A stretch of 39,528 bases of DNA from Hypsibius dujardini. Lineage: Eukaryota; Tardigrada; Eutardigrada; Parachela; Hypsibiidae. Where the stretch lies: NCBI GenBank assembly GCA_001579985.1, contig LRSR01013072.1:1-39528 (forward strand), given 5' to 3'. Below the pieces are notes generated by a model. The model made no database searches, was not told the origin of the DNA, and was given only the letters and a program-made list of their open reading frames with translations. Made by a program: the position numbers and the translations under genes. Below are positions 11,491 to 22,940 of this stretch, piece after piece (position 1 is the stretch's first letter; each line of letters starts with the position of its first letter).

Positions 11491-11971
11491 CGCTTGAGTG
11501 ATGTGACAGTTATCAAAAGGAATTGCTGTTCGGTCATTGATTATATAAGCGTCGTTTTCCCCTGACGATCGGACTTCCTGAGCGCTTGTCGGATTACTGA
11601 GGACATGTTTGTTTGCGATTGAATTTGACGGAAGAGGAGGCGGCAGTTGACGGACCGCTCTGACAAAAAGGATAAATATGCCGGATATGAGCGCACTCGA
11701 TGAAATTCTGGTGGAAATCGCCCAAACTGCACTACCATCAACACGGCGGCACTCGACACTCGAGCGGGAACGGAACAAGAAAACAGTCCCTGGCGAGACG
11801 GCCCCTAATCATGTTAGGTTCGTATTCACACAAGTCTCCAATGAAGTTTAGGAACACTCCGGACTGTTATTATTTTCATTATTCTTACTGTCTTCACTGG
11901 ACCTGCCAGTTCCGTTTTATGCCCGCTTCAGTTCTCTGTTTGTTTGTCTGTCTGTCTGTCTGTCTTTTTTC

Positions 11972-12005
<34 letters not shown>

Positions 12006-12775
12006 GCCTGGCTGTCTATTTGTCTGTATGTCTGTGTGTCTGTTTACTTGCATGGCAGTCTGTCTGTCTGCCTATCTATTCGGTTGTCTCTCTCCCTGTC
12101 TATCTCTTTATGTCTGCCTGATTATTTACTCGCAGGCAAGTCTAGCTTTCGCTCCTTTTCTTCATGGTTGTGTTCTATCATTGCGGAAGTTATAAATTAA
12201 AATTCGGCATGAAATGTGGCCTCCCGTGGACGATAATTATAGATGAAACGATATAAGTCGCAGCTGTTCTCACCATATATATCCTACCGATCTCGGCACA
12301 CTTGACATTTTGCAAAACGACTACTTAACAGTTCAGCTCTCGGTGCGAGCATAATAATACAGTGTAATCTCGTGTGTTTTATAGGCCATCTTTACCTAAC
12401 CTAACATATCGGCAAGACAGCGACCTCAATCTCAACCAGCGGCAGCAGACGGCAACGTCATCTCCTCCTCTCGAACTGAGTACTAATCGACGACAGACAT
12501 CACTAATAGGACCACCAAAAGCGGCGCCCGAAACAAATGGCGCGGAATATGACCGACCTGGCTCCTCGTTTGTGGCCACCTACTCAGCTAAAACCGGGGA
12601 GAACGTAATGACGCCGGGAAACGATAACCGGAATGACTTCACTGCCGGAAGTTGTACATTTCCCAGACGAAGTAACCGATACAGCGATCTGCGGCAAGAC
12701 CAACCCGATTTTTGTCCTAGTCAGGTCGGTTTAAGAGAACATCATGCCATAAACCGACGGACAGACAAACAGACA

Positions 12776-12814
<39 letters not shown>

Positions 12815-15800
12815 GGGAGACAGGGAGACATACAGACAGACAGACAAACAAACAAACAGTCAAACAGTCAAACAGACAGGCAGGCAGACAGACAGGCAGA
12901 CAGGCAGATTTACATTGACAGACCCACAAACACCGTAATGAGGACGGAGAGGGATACGATCGCACACAGTAAATACAACTGAAAATGCGTAAAAGAAATT
13001 TATACCAAACGGCTCAAACTTATTTTATATATTTATAGGTGACTTTGCGGCGCCAGAATGACGACGACTTGGCGTCAATTTCGTCCGGGGAGCGAAGATC
13101 TGGCGAACGAAATCTTCGTTGTCCCTTTGATACCGGTAGGAATGCAAAGTCATGACATAATCGATGAGTCTCGTACTGCTTGAATGCTTTTCATTTATAT
13201 AGTGTTTTTCAATCTACAGTATTAAACCTGGAGTTCGTGGACTTCTGCAGTGATCTGGCGTGTGTCCGCCTACCGGAATCGGTCCGGCAGTCATTTCGTA
13301 GAGCGGCGACATATCGCAAGAAAAAGTGGCGAAAATCTATGGACCAAATGCTCTATACCGAACAAGTCATCTGCTCCCTTTCTCAACCCGCCACCGGCAT
13401 TCCCGGGACTGTCGGCAGTTGTTCTGATCAAGTCCTGTCCGGACAACAAAGCGAGGTCTATCCTCCGCATACAAAGCAGGAAACCATTGAAGAAGAGGAC
13501 TCGGAAGAACTAAACGCTGCTGTGCGAACTTTCGAGCAGACCTTGCAGCGCCACCTATCCAATACTTACAAGGATGAATCGGTGGTCGGCGCTTTGAAAA
13601 TTGTTGAAGACGAAGACGATGATCTGAACGTTTCTTACCACGGTAAGGATTGTATTTATGTGTCTTGAATTATGTGCATGGTTTCTACCTAACTTAAAAG
13701 AAGAACGCTAGGGAAGATCTAATCAAAATATCAAAGTCTCTATCATTTCACTGAACAAGTCTGATTGACGGCATCATTATCTAGACAATGTAAAATGTGA
13801 ACATATTTATTTTATTTTTCGCAATTTTAGCACCTTTCGAAGGATCTCAACCGGTGGTGCAGTACTACTACACTATCCCCGAAGAAGCCGAAGCGGAAGC
13901 CCGGGAATCTCTCTTCACAGTTCCTCCTAAACGTCTACCAAAATCCGCATCCACCATTGAGTCTAGCCGACTGAAGAATGGAAATGATACCTCCATTACA
14001 AGCCATCATTCCTCCGGTGGTTCGTTGAAAGCTGACAAGTCACTCTCCTGTACGAGCCTCAACAGTGGCGCCACCATCACCATATCTGCCACTCTCCTGG
14101 AGAGTATCCGCGAAAAGCTGGCCACCTCTCTGGCTCAGATGCAGATTCTACAAGCTCGCGCTGAACTGATACCGAAACTGGAGGAGGAGATAGTACACTT
14201 ACAAGGGGAACTGAGTCTGGTTTCGAAGAGGACGTCTAATCTCTCCGACACCGGCGTGATGACTTCCCCTGAAGCGTCCCCGTTAGTTACAGTGGCACTG
14301 ACCAATTCGGCTACAAATACAGCAGCTCGGGAAATGGTTGAGGCCTCTACCGCTTGCCGTACCCCTTCGCCGGAATTGTCCCCATCAGCTGTCGCTGCTT
14401 CGCCAATTACTTTGCCGAGGAACAGACGGAAACCCGTCAAAGGAATTCCTCTCAAGTGGTCCTCTCCGAGGCACGTCAAGAGATGTAAGCGTCCCAATGC
14501 CAAACTGCCTCACGGAAGTGCGACGAAAAGTCAGAATGAGGATCTCACGAACTCCCCAGCAGAACTTGATGAAACCTCAGGTGAAACGAATGCGGGTTTT
14601 GAACTCGACATTATCGTATCCGCTAGTTCTCCTGTTAGCTCAGGTACGAACTCCCTCTGTTGAAACTTCTATCTGTTTGTCTGTTTGTCTGCACGTTCAT
14701 ATAATGTCTTGGTCTGCATGTTTGCCTGTCTGTTTCGTAAACTGGAATTTGAAGCCTTTTCTGTAAAAAAATGTCAGTATGCAATGTCTGCCCATTATTG
14801 TCTGAATACCACTACTTACAGCTTGTTTTTCAGTCTATCTCAACCTCTTGCATTACCTACTAGTACAGTGGTATGATGGTATCACATTACAGACGATCCC
14901 ATTGCGACATACGACAACTGTGAGTTTGCCGATGAAAGTCCCTCCGAGGAACCCGAGCCAGAAGCCGCTTTACTGGGACCCAGTGCAGGTGCTGATGTTC
15001 AAGAGTCGGATACTATTGCGTCCTTAGAAACAGCCAACGGACTCGTCTCCCACCCTCAGGAAACTGCTACGGCCCATGCACAACGGCCGGATCATTATGA
15101 AACGGGAGGTGGTTTCAACTCTTCCTTCCTGCCCGCTATCTATGAAGAGTCTAGTGGGGATTCAGTCAACTTCGAGGAGAGTCAACCGGAGGAGCCAGTT
15201 GTCCCAGCGAGCAATACTAACACTAATACCGTTTCAACTTCCGGTGTGAGCGAGGACTCCAACACCTCCATGTCTAGCTCAAACTCTGACGAGCTGGAGA
15301 TGATCGCCAGTCAGGGCACCAGTGAAAGCAGTGAGCACGACGACGATGAAGGCAGTTACGATCTTCTTGATGGCCAACTATCCAATAAGTGCTTTGGGGA
15401 TACAGCAGAATCTCAAGCTGTGGCAATCTCACAGGAAGATTATGCCTGCCCGTGAGTTTGACTGTTTTCACTTCAGTAATATTTCAGGACTGTGCATTGT
15501 ATTTCGCCTCGTATATGTAGTCAAACTGTCAGCAAAGAGCTCTTGGCTGCCCTGAAAGTTCTGAAAGACTCGCTGCATCGCGGAAAAGACGGTACGCGAG
15601 GATCCACCAAAATAGTAAGTCCACCTTGAGGTTTCCAGTCGCGTATCATCGATCATCGATCAATGAATGGGATCATGCTGACGCGCTTCTTCCGCTTTCA
15701 GGAGACCAGTTTGCGCGTCATTCAACAAGAGTGGTTTAGCGTTGCTGGAAGCAGGAACGCCAATTGCGGCGTGGTCAACACGTTCTTGGATACCTTCGAG

Positions 15801-18273
15801 GCTCTGTCCAAAAAGTTGCTAAACACAGTGGTCAACCTTCTTGACAGTAACGTAAGCTCGTGATACCCTTAATTTAATACCAAGCAAACGCTTTGGGTTG
15901 AATCACTACATGGGTTGAATCAGTCGGATGGCAGAGGGCGCCACGAGTGGAAATTGTAACCAACACTCATTCAGCTTGACACACACCGCCTGCGGCGCCC
16001 TCCGCCACCCGACTGATTCAACCCATGTAGTGATTCAACCCAAAGCGTTTGCCTGGTACTGCTTGTACGTACTGCTGAATTGCGAACGGAGAATGATACT
16101 TCCTCTAATGTGTAGGGGAATACCGTGCTTCACTACGCTCTCTCCCACAACAACTTCCCCGTTGTCAGTGTTATCCTGGATTCTAAAGTGTGCAACGTGG
16201 ATATGGTGAATCAAGCTGGTTATTCGCCAGTCATGTTGGCTAGCCTCGCTCCGCTCGCATCGGACGTGGACAGGGCGGTGGCACTGAGGCTATTCGGCAT
16301 GGGCGATATCAACAGGAGGGCCCATCAGGCAAGTCTGTTGCTGTTGCTTCTTCGATTCGGTCGCTTAATTACCTCTTGTGGTCTTTAGCACGGTCAAACT
16401 TCACTGATGTTGGCAGTCAGTCATGGTCGAGCGGACACTGTCAAGATGCTCTTACAAGTCGGTGCAGACCTCAACATACAGGTAAAAAACCGGAAATAGT
16501 TTCGCTGATGGAGACTGCCTGAAAAATAATGTATTTAGTAAACAGTAGTAGCGTATACAGCAGAGCTGCGCCGCTAAAGGCTCCAGACTCCCGCTACGCT
16601 AACCATGTCGACCGCTACGCTAACCATGTCGGCCGCTACGCTAACGCTAAAACCGCTAATGGTAAATTTTATTAGTCTATAAATCCATTTGTCCGTCTCA
16701 CTTTTTTCTTGGCTCTTGGTGGAAGACATTTTAAGTTTCGGTAGGAAAACTGGGAACACTTTCTCCATTTTACGGCAAGGTTGTCAAAAAGGCAGCATTT
16801 TTTAATTCAGCTACTACATTGCAGTGCATAAAATAAGAGATTTTTCATGCCCAAATTTCGAAGTTCAGTTTTTTTTCGGCTCGCGCTTTACGCTCGCCGA
16901 CTGCGTTTGCTCCCAAATTTCATCAATAACTCCACAGCATGAACACAGATACAACTTCTCTAATCGAATTCTGTGACAACCACATTGGCTTTACCGTACA
17001 ATTCGTGAGTTCCCACGTCCCCAGAGCGAAACAGCAAAAATTTCGTCACTTTCCAAAAATTGCTGCCTAATATCGGGACTCGATCGCAAACCTCCTCGTA
17101 CATGGGCTTTTTTAATGTTCGACTTTTTGGGTTTTAAAGAACCACTTTTTTTCTGAATGATCAACGTTTTTTTTAATAATAATGAACGTTATTATATGCA
17201 CTGAGTTGGACGTGTCACATGGGTGAGCTATTGCAAAGCTGACCAGTCTCACATGTGACGCGTATGAGGCAAATTGTGTATTTCGGCTCACCCTCCACTT
17301 AATCGATAAATCGGCTCACTCATGGGTTTCTGTTTGATGGCAGGCGCTGATTGTTTGATTTGCTGTATTATATTATAGCATACTATAACACTTCTGGAAA
17401 TCAAAAAATCAAGCATCTGCTATCAAAGAGAAATGCATGAATGAGCCGATTTATTGACCAAGTGGAGGGTGAGCCGAAATACACATTTTGCCTCATACTG
17501 TTAATTGAATTATTACTTCTTGACGCAACCAGACCGCAAAATCCGCACCGCTTATTTCATTGGCGCTACGTCAGCTAATTTGAATCACCGCTACGCTGAC
17601 AAACTTGACCGCTAACGCTAATCCCGCTAAGCGTAGCGGGTTCAGCGGCGCAGCTCTGGTGTGTACAGTAATGTATTTGGTATACAGTAGTAGTGTATAT
17701 AGTAATGTATTTGGTATCCAGTAGTAGTGTATATAGTAATGTATTTGGTATACAGTGGTAGTGTATATAGTAATGTATTTGGTATACAGTGGTAGTGTAT
17801 ATAGTAATGTATTTGGTTGCTGATGTAGGACAATGACGGGTCGACGGCTCTGATGTGTGCTAGTGAGCATGGTCACCTTGAAATTGTGCGGCTACTGCTC
17901 GGACATTCAGATATCGATGTCCATCTAACAGACCAGGTTTGTTTTTAGATCATATCACTCATCAGTATTCCCGGGATTTTGCGTTATGTGGAGTTTGTCT
18001 GTTTCAGGACGGTATGTGTGCATTGTATGTAGCGATGGAGGCCGGCCACAAGGAGATCGCGGCATTAATTTACGCCAAATCCACAGCAGCACCTGTTGGA
18101 AACGGCGAAAACAACGCTCAATTTTCGGCAGTGAACCCGGTGAGTTGAGGAAAGTTGTCTGTTTACTCTTGCTACAAAAGGTTCTTAATTCAGTTATTCT
18201 TCTGTTGATCTTTCAGACGAAGCGCAAAGTCAGATTGCCTGCCAATAACGGGAACCAAACCGCTACATTGTAA
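11491..18273 (+). CDS. KANK: KANK family scaffold (ankyrin-repeat, coiled-coil)
   Basis: KANK proteins link talin/liprin at the cell cortex to KIF21-type microtubule regulators (known for the family). The 5' UTR exon probably starts at an acceptor before 11491; start codon 11678 follows an in-frame stop. Coding exons: 11678-11817, 12385-12724, 13039-13135, 13220-13642, 13831-14643, 14893-15451, 15521-15614, 15702-15851, 16116-16328, 16389-16481, 17829-17936, 18008-18139, 18217-18273; about 1072 residues, all junctions in phase. Residues ~420-465 form a coiled coil ([17 protein letters not shown]). An acidic, serine-rich linker follows (~605-790). The QQEWFSV block and about five ankyrin repeats occupy ~830-1050, with family hallmarks [21 protein letters not shown] and [14 protein letters not shown]. 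Intron 16329-16388 is GC-AG. The N-terminal talin-binding KN motif is missing or strongly diverged (candidate LNLEFVDF at 13222-13257). The short C-terminus could be one isoform. Confidence 0.93.
11936..12124. repeat. (CTGT)n degenerate array
   Basis: TGTC/CTGT tetramers with interruptions, on the sense strand of the KANK intron 11818-12384. Its inverse complement lies after the next exon at 12758. Confidence 0.95.
12758..12910. repeat. (CAGA)n degenerate array
   Basis: GACA tetramers on the KANK sense strand, starting about 33 bp after the donor at 12725. Complementary to the 11936-12124 array. Confidence 0.95.
15878..16058. mobile_element. Family C MITE, copy 1
   Basis: 181 bp between TA dinucleotides. 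Arms read CCAAGCAAACGCTTTGGGTT and its inverse, enclosing a GGCGCC-centred second pair. Located in the KANK intron 15852-16115, most of which it fills. Copies at 26472 and 31656. Confidence 0.92.
16560..17659. mobile_element. hAT-like non-autonomous element with nested family B MITE
   Basis: Terminal inverted repeats CAGAGCTGCGCCGCT / AGCGGCGCAGCTCTG about 1.1 kb apart. Subterminal repeats of CCGCTACGCTAA occur at both ends, in opposite orientation. The CAGAG-type terminus fits hAT elements. Similar ~10-bp flanks (GCGTATACAG and GTGTGTACAG) may be a target duplication but also belong to the surrounding minisatellite. No transposase frame seen. It lies in the KANK intron 16482-17828. Confidence 0.65.
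17263..17497. mobile_element. Family B foldback MITE, copy 2
   Basis: 235 bp between TA dinucleotides, termini TGAGGCAAATTGTGTATTTC and its near-perfect inverse, central loop around TATTATATTATAGCATA. Nested inside the 16560-17659 element. Confidence 0.9.
17660..17818. repeat. 34-bp minisatellite
   Basis: About 4.7 copies of a 34-bp unit containing GTAATGTATTTGGTATACAG, running up to the acceptor at 17828. A single copy lies left of the hAT-like element near 16528-16559. Confidence 0.93.
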
Positions 18274-18317
18274 ATGTGAAAAATGGGAATTAACAGTGCG
18301 ATCAGCGTGTCGAGCAT

Positions 18318-18467
18318 TACTGTATTTTCGCGTTAGACAGGGACAGCCGTACTGGAGTGGAACGTGTGCACGGCTTGTGTGCACCGTACACCCAGCACAA
18401 GCGCCGCGTGGCCGATTAAACGTTCCACAGCTCGTACCCTGTCCCTGTCTAACGCGAAAATACAATA
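18318..18467. mobile_element. Family D MITE, copy 1
   Basis: 150 bp between TA dinucleotides with long inverted arms CTGTATTTTCGCGTTAGACA / inverse. Lies 45 bp downstream of the KANK stop. A second 150-bp copy in opposite orientation is at 38399. Confidence 0.92.
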
Positions 18468-19823
18468 CTACCTTGTTTTTCTAATTGTCCCTTTTAATCG
18501 CTGAATGCGCGATGCAGATGCGATGCAGAAGTCGTTCTGTGAATGAATGAACACGGACCGTACGTTGCAACTCCACGCCTTTACATAAGCCGTAATGAAA
18601 TCATTTCGTTGCATCAGAAGCCTTGAGAGTAAAAATAGCCGCTTATTTACAGAAGAGAGGAAAGGTTACGGAACTGGTTATGACGTTGGTACTGTAAAAC
18701 GTGCAACGCACAGCACGAGTACTAGTACTAGTACTTGTCTCTAATTTACTTTAATTTTTAATTTTTAACTGTTCTCGTTAAAATCTCGATGACTTTTTTT
18801 GGGAGGCATCTGCCTGCATCCCCTCGAACTACTGTGCAGTACACTGTACTCTGTAGACGTATCGCATGTAACTTATCGACCGGAACTTGAGAATGCCGGC
18901 ACACACAGACACACAGGGACACACAGACACACAGGGACACACCCATGTCGGAGTTCAATCAGCAGTGCGCCACATCCTCTTCTTCTGCCCGCTGATAGTA
19001 CAACTTCCGTCTACCACCATGAACGCAAATACATTCGCCAGAACGGGACAGTTCGGCGTCGTCTCGACCTTGTGGAGTAGGGTAATTTTAGCCCCGCTCT
19101 CAAGTGGGTCCACGCACCCGGATCAGCCGAGAGCGGGGAAGGCAAGTCCCTCGTGCAGTACTTGGGCGCTCGGCTGGATCGCTCTAATTTACATACATGT
19201 ACGCGGGAGCTTGCAGCTTGACTGCTTGAATTATCAAGTAGATTGGTTCAGATGTTTCACGAAAATTCGGCATTATCTGGAAAGAGCAAAACCAGAAATG
19301 ACTGCCAGTTGGAGCGCTATTCCAGTAAATTATTGATGCTATTTGATTCTCGAAACTGACCAGTGTGATGGACTTGACACGTAACGAGGTTGCCAAAGGG
19401 CGGAGAAGCAATTCATCGCATTTACTCTGAATGTTCTTCACAATAGTCACCACTTCGTTCTTGGAATCGCGCTTGACTGGAGGCGTTCGAGGTCATGGTT
19501 ACCCCTTTATAAGAGAAGATTCTCCCAGTAGTTGTGCGTCTGACATCTCATCTACCTGATTTTATCGAGCCTTCACTATTTCCTTGCTGCGTTGGGCTGA
19601 TTAGTTCTGATACTTCCTGCATATTCACAAAACTTGATCGCAGCGAGGAAGGAACAGTCATTTTCAAATCAAGAAGAAAAGTCACGTTTCCACCATCAAC
19701 GTCTCCTCTCAGCCGTGGCCGCATTTCCTAATTAAAAGATTCCATACCGGTAAGTGTGGTGTTTAATTGGTTTTGCTGTTTAATTGGTTTACTTTCAGTT
19801 GTAGCCGAGGCTGCAGCGTATTG
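18468..19823. other. Intergenic stretch after KANK
   Basis: No gene that I can support. Contains an (ACTAGT)n microsatellite near 18718-18736 and a CACAGACACACAGGGA short tandem near 18899-18943. A possible donor, ACCG/GTAAGT, lies near 19749. Open frames at 18887-19336 and 19534-19731 have no recognisable product. Confidence 0.4.
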
Positions 19824-19948
19824 TACACACGCGGCAAAAAACTTTGCGCTAACCGAGTTAAGCCATTACACTCGTGGCATGATTGTTGTACACAGCCGTC
19901 GAGTTGAAGGGCTCGATTCGGTTAGCGCAAGGTTTTTGCCACCTGTGT
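19824..19948. mobile_element. Family A foldback MITE, copy 4
   Basis: TACACACGCGGCAAAAAACT at the left end and the inverse at the right, with mismatches; same orientation as copy 2. Confidence 0.83.
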
Positions 19949-20419
19949 TTGCCACTCAGCAGCAGACCAGAGCGAATACAATTTGTTCCGTTTCCTTGAT
20001 CGGCTCATTAAAAGTAATCTGATACCGTGACTTTGACTAGAAACGAACTGTCATCAAATTTCAAGTTCAAATCACTTTGCCTCAAGTGCCTAGGTGGCTG
20101 ACAATGACATTTATTGCAGACAGAATTTCGTTTTAATACAATTTCCCGCACCTTATTAATATCCCCATATATATAACTCCAACGAAAGCATCTCCACATA
20201 AGAAGACGAGAAGTGGACGTGCGCTCATTTTCATTGGACATTGGACATTGTCTCTGACCCTCTCTGTGTGGGCTGTTATGGGATTCCCTCCCATTTAAAC
20301 GTTATTATTTCTTGACGCGGAGTCGGAATTGCCGAACAAGAATTTAGGTCACTTTTCTGTACATTCACTGAGTTTGGTGCAAGTAATCAAGTCCTCTTCT
20401 CTTGTCTGTTCCTTTAGAA

Positions 20420-20480
20420 CCAACGGATGGCCCATCGTTCGTAACCGAAAATGGCCTTCATGGCTCCTATTATAAAACCA
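20420..20480 (+). other. Isolated candidate exon
   Basis: A stretch bounded by CTTTAG and AG/GTAATT, open in one frame (about 20 residues including GPSFVTENGLHGSYYKT). Its phases fit a donor near 19749 upstream, but not the exon at 20577 in that exon's open frame, so it could be an untranslated or alternative exon. Confidence 0.25.
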
Positions 20481-20566
20481 GGTAATTAACTACCAGTACG
20501 GATACTGTACCAGTGTGTACTGCATTGCTGGAAATTGCAGTTAGAATAGGTTATTATAAATGTTAA

Positions 20567-21812
20567 ATGCTGTTTCGACTAGGTTGGAATCTGTACAACT
20601 GTAACCCGCCGCCGGGACGGGTGCGTTACGTGAAGGCCAAGACGACAGCGACTAATTCCGCCGCTACAACCGCTTCGTCGTCCGGGGGCGGAAATGCCAA
20701 GAAGGCACTTGAAAGTCACACATTCCAAGATGCCAAACTCAAGCGTCGCTCATCTCTTCCCGCCACCGTTGGCCGCGCACCAGGTAATTTTGATTACAGA
20801 TCCTTCACGCACACATACCATAATCCCCCGATCAATCAATCAACTCATTCAATGTATCCGTCAAGAAATTCCGCTTAATCAATCAATCAATCGCTGCTAA
20901 GTTGGTCTTAAATTTCAACCAATCACGATACAGTGAATCCGATTGAACAGTCAACCGATGATTGGAGGGGGAGGGGCTTAACTGTCCCCTGAGATCGGGG
21001 GAATACGGTACAAACACACAGCAAAGGTCCTCGATTTTTGTCCAGAACTTCAGTCGTGGTTTATCAGTTCTTGTTGAAGTTTGTTGGCTGGTCGATGAGA
21101 TTCCCTGACTTGCTCTTCTGTATTGGGTCAGTTTTTCGCGGTGCTGGTTTTACTACCGGCATGTCTGAATCTTCGCCGACTTGTCTGGAGAACTGTGTCG
21201 GATACAGTTTAGAGTTCGCCGATCAGGATTAGTGCATGCATGTCAGATGATCGGTTGTTTTCTCATGTTTGTTTGGACATTTTGATTAACTGGCCAGTTT
21301 ATATATTAGCATAATATAACATACCGGATTGTTTCATCGTTTCAGACAAGAAAAATCGCCCATGCAAGAATTCGAATCCCAAGCTGATGGCCCCCGTCAA
21401 GGCCATCCACGCTCGTCCGACCACCCAAGGCCACTACCAACTGTCGGCATTCTCCACTGATTCTCTCCGAATGCGAAACCTCGACGTGGCAATGCAGGCC
21501 ATCCCCGAGGAGAACGGCGACGAAGAAGACTTCTGCGACTCGGAGAACAGCAGCACGTCTGAGCTGAGCGGCTTTGGGATGGTATCGTCCAACCCGGAAC
21601 TGGTGCCGTCCTTCACTTCCCACCTGCAGCAACCGCGCCAAGAGCGGCGCGCTCAGCGTCTGTTTGCCCGCTTTCGCAAGATGTTCAGGTCCATCGCTGC
21701 CGCGAATGAGCCTGCCTGCGAGACCGATACGTCGCCGCCGCAACAGGCGCGTGAACAACGCACAAAGAGTCTGCCTAACTTCCTGAGGAACCTCCACCGC
21801 CGACGCAGCTGA
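20567..21812 (+). CDS. Unidentified basic, low-complexity protein (two exons)
   Basis: Start ATG at 20567 directly follows an in-frame TAA. Exons 20567-20783 and 21346-21812 join in phase 1 (CCAG/GTAATT, TTTCAG) to give 227 residues. The N-terminal part is Ala/Thr/Ser/Gly-rich and basic. The middle has an acidic cluster (ENGDEEDFCDSENSS). The C-terminus is Arg-rich and probably a basic amphipathic helix (RRAQRLFARFRKMFRSIAAA, residues ~175-194), ending RNLHRRRS. No domain is recognised and most of it looks disordered. It lies 2.3 kb downstream of KANK on the same strand, so it may be an alternative KANK 3' end, but I found no phase-compatible junction. Family F copy 2 lies in its intron. Confidence 0.6.
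20816..21010. mobile_element. Family F MITE, copy 2, internally deleted
   Basis: 195 bp between TA dinucleotides. The left terminus (CCATAATCCCCCGATC) passes directly into the CAAT segment, so about 100 bp of the left interior present in copies 1 and 3 is missing. It lies in the intron 20784-21345. Confidence 0.85.
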
Positions 21813-22249
21813 CGGCCGACTATGCGGCCAACCGTGCCTTCTTGTAATTTTGTTTTACACTTTCAATTACAAACTGTGAAGATTGTACAGAAACTGCCGT
21901 AGACTTTGCTTTTCATTGTGGGTTGAAGGCGCTGAGAGAGGTCCGAGAGGTCCAGCCCCGCGCTTTGTTGTTTATCACTGCTGTTCTTGTTGGCGATTGC
22001 ACATTTATTTTCAACGTTTCAGCTCGATGTGTATTAAAGTACGAAGCTTTCAATGCAGCGGCAACGTTGAGAACTCCATCTTCCGAAAAAATACAGGCAA
22101 TTAACACGCCAGCAAATTTCAAGGGTCATTTCACTCAGAATGCCAAAATCCAGCACGCTAGTGTCTTTCCATGGGTTCGCCTAGAGTACCAGCGCACTCA
22201 GTAACAGTAAGAAAGTAGTGCGGTGGAATTTGGTTGTTCATTTCGCCAA
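21813..22249. other. 3' region of the 20567 gene
   Basis: Probable 3' UTR and spacer. ATTAAA near 22030 is the only polyadenylation-like hexamer I noticed. Short open frames on both strands are not supported. Confidence 0.3.
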
Positions 22250-22906
22250 CATAACTGAACTTACACAGAACTTACTGCCATCGTCCAGATATGGCTGCAG
22301 TGTCAGGAACTTGTAGTACTGTACTGCCCGGGCATAAAGTGAGGGGGGGGGAAATCGTCCCAAGGCGGCGCTACAGGTGCGCGAAGCTAACGCGGCATTA
22401 CAGTACTTGTCCACCATACTCTCGCTGGCGAAATCCACGAATGCGCAGACAATAAACGGTCAATTGCTACGATTTCCCCTCGGCAAGCTGGTTAACCTTT
22501 ACCATGTGAACACCAACGCTTTCCGGCGCAATTGCCTTGGGATCCGGAAGACCTTTCAGGAACGTGACACGCCTGTCTTGTTGTCCGTCCCGACAGTCCT
22601 TCCCCAGTGTCGTTAAAAGCGTCCTGTGTCACTGAGACATTCACGCCTTCCACAACCGTCGAGACATTCTCCGCAACTTCCACGCGAATCATGATGTTCG
22701 CCTGTTGACAAGGAAAGAACCAAGAATCTGATCAACCCAATCGGGCGCTTCACTGAACGAAGCGCGTTTACGCAGTTTGACGAATCATCAAGCTCACAGT
22801 GGAACACATCAGATCATCCGCCCCATCGTGCTTTGAGTCATCAGCTTCGAGCTTGCCCAGAGCTTTGTCGAAAATCCGATCAAAATGCTCACTTTCCAGA
22901 GTCGTC
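22250..22906 (-). pseudogene. Weak multi-exon coding traces, minus strand
   Basis: Exon-like 22906-22798 has a CTTTTTTAG acceptor and CACT/GTGAGC donor and codes 36 residues (TTLESEHFDRIFDKALGKLE onward). A second starts at 22701 after GTCAACAG, in phase, with VEVAENVSTVVEGVNVS; a more protein-like continuation (VTFLKGLPDPKAIAPESVGV) is in another frame. A third open stretch, 22460-22260, contains CAFVDFASESMVDK, reminiscent of an RNP1 strand of an RRM. Frames do not connect without an extra splice or frameshift, so this may be a decayed gene or a fragment. Family not identified. Any upstream exons would lie across the foldback region at 22941-24697. Confidence 0.35.
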
Positions 22907-22940
22907 CTAAAAAAGTAAAAATCATAAAATTGAACGGAGT

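Noticed and set aside
18887-19336. Possible reverse-transcriptase remnant (RHILFFCPL)
   Set aside because: One short RT-like phrase without catalytic motifs, zinc knuckle or neighbouring fragments; too short to call.
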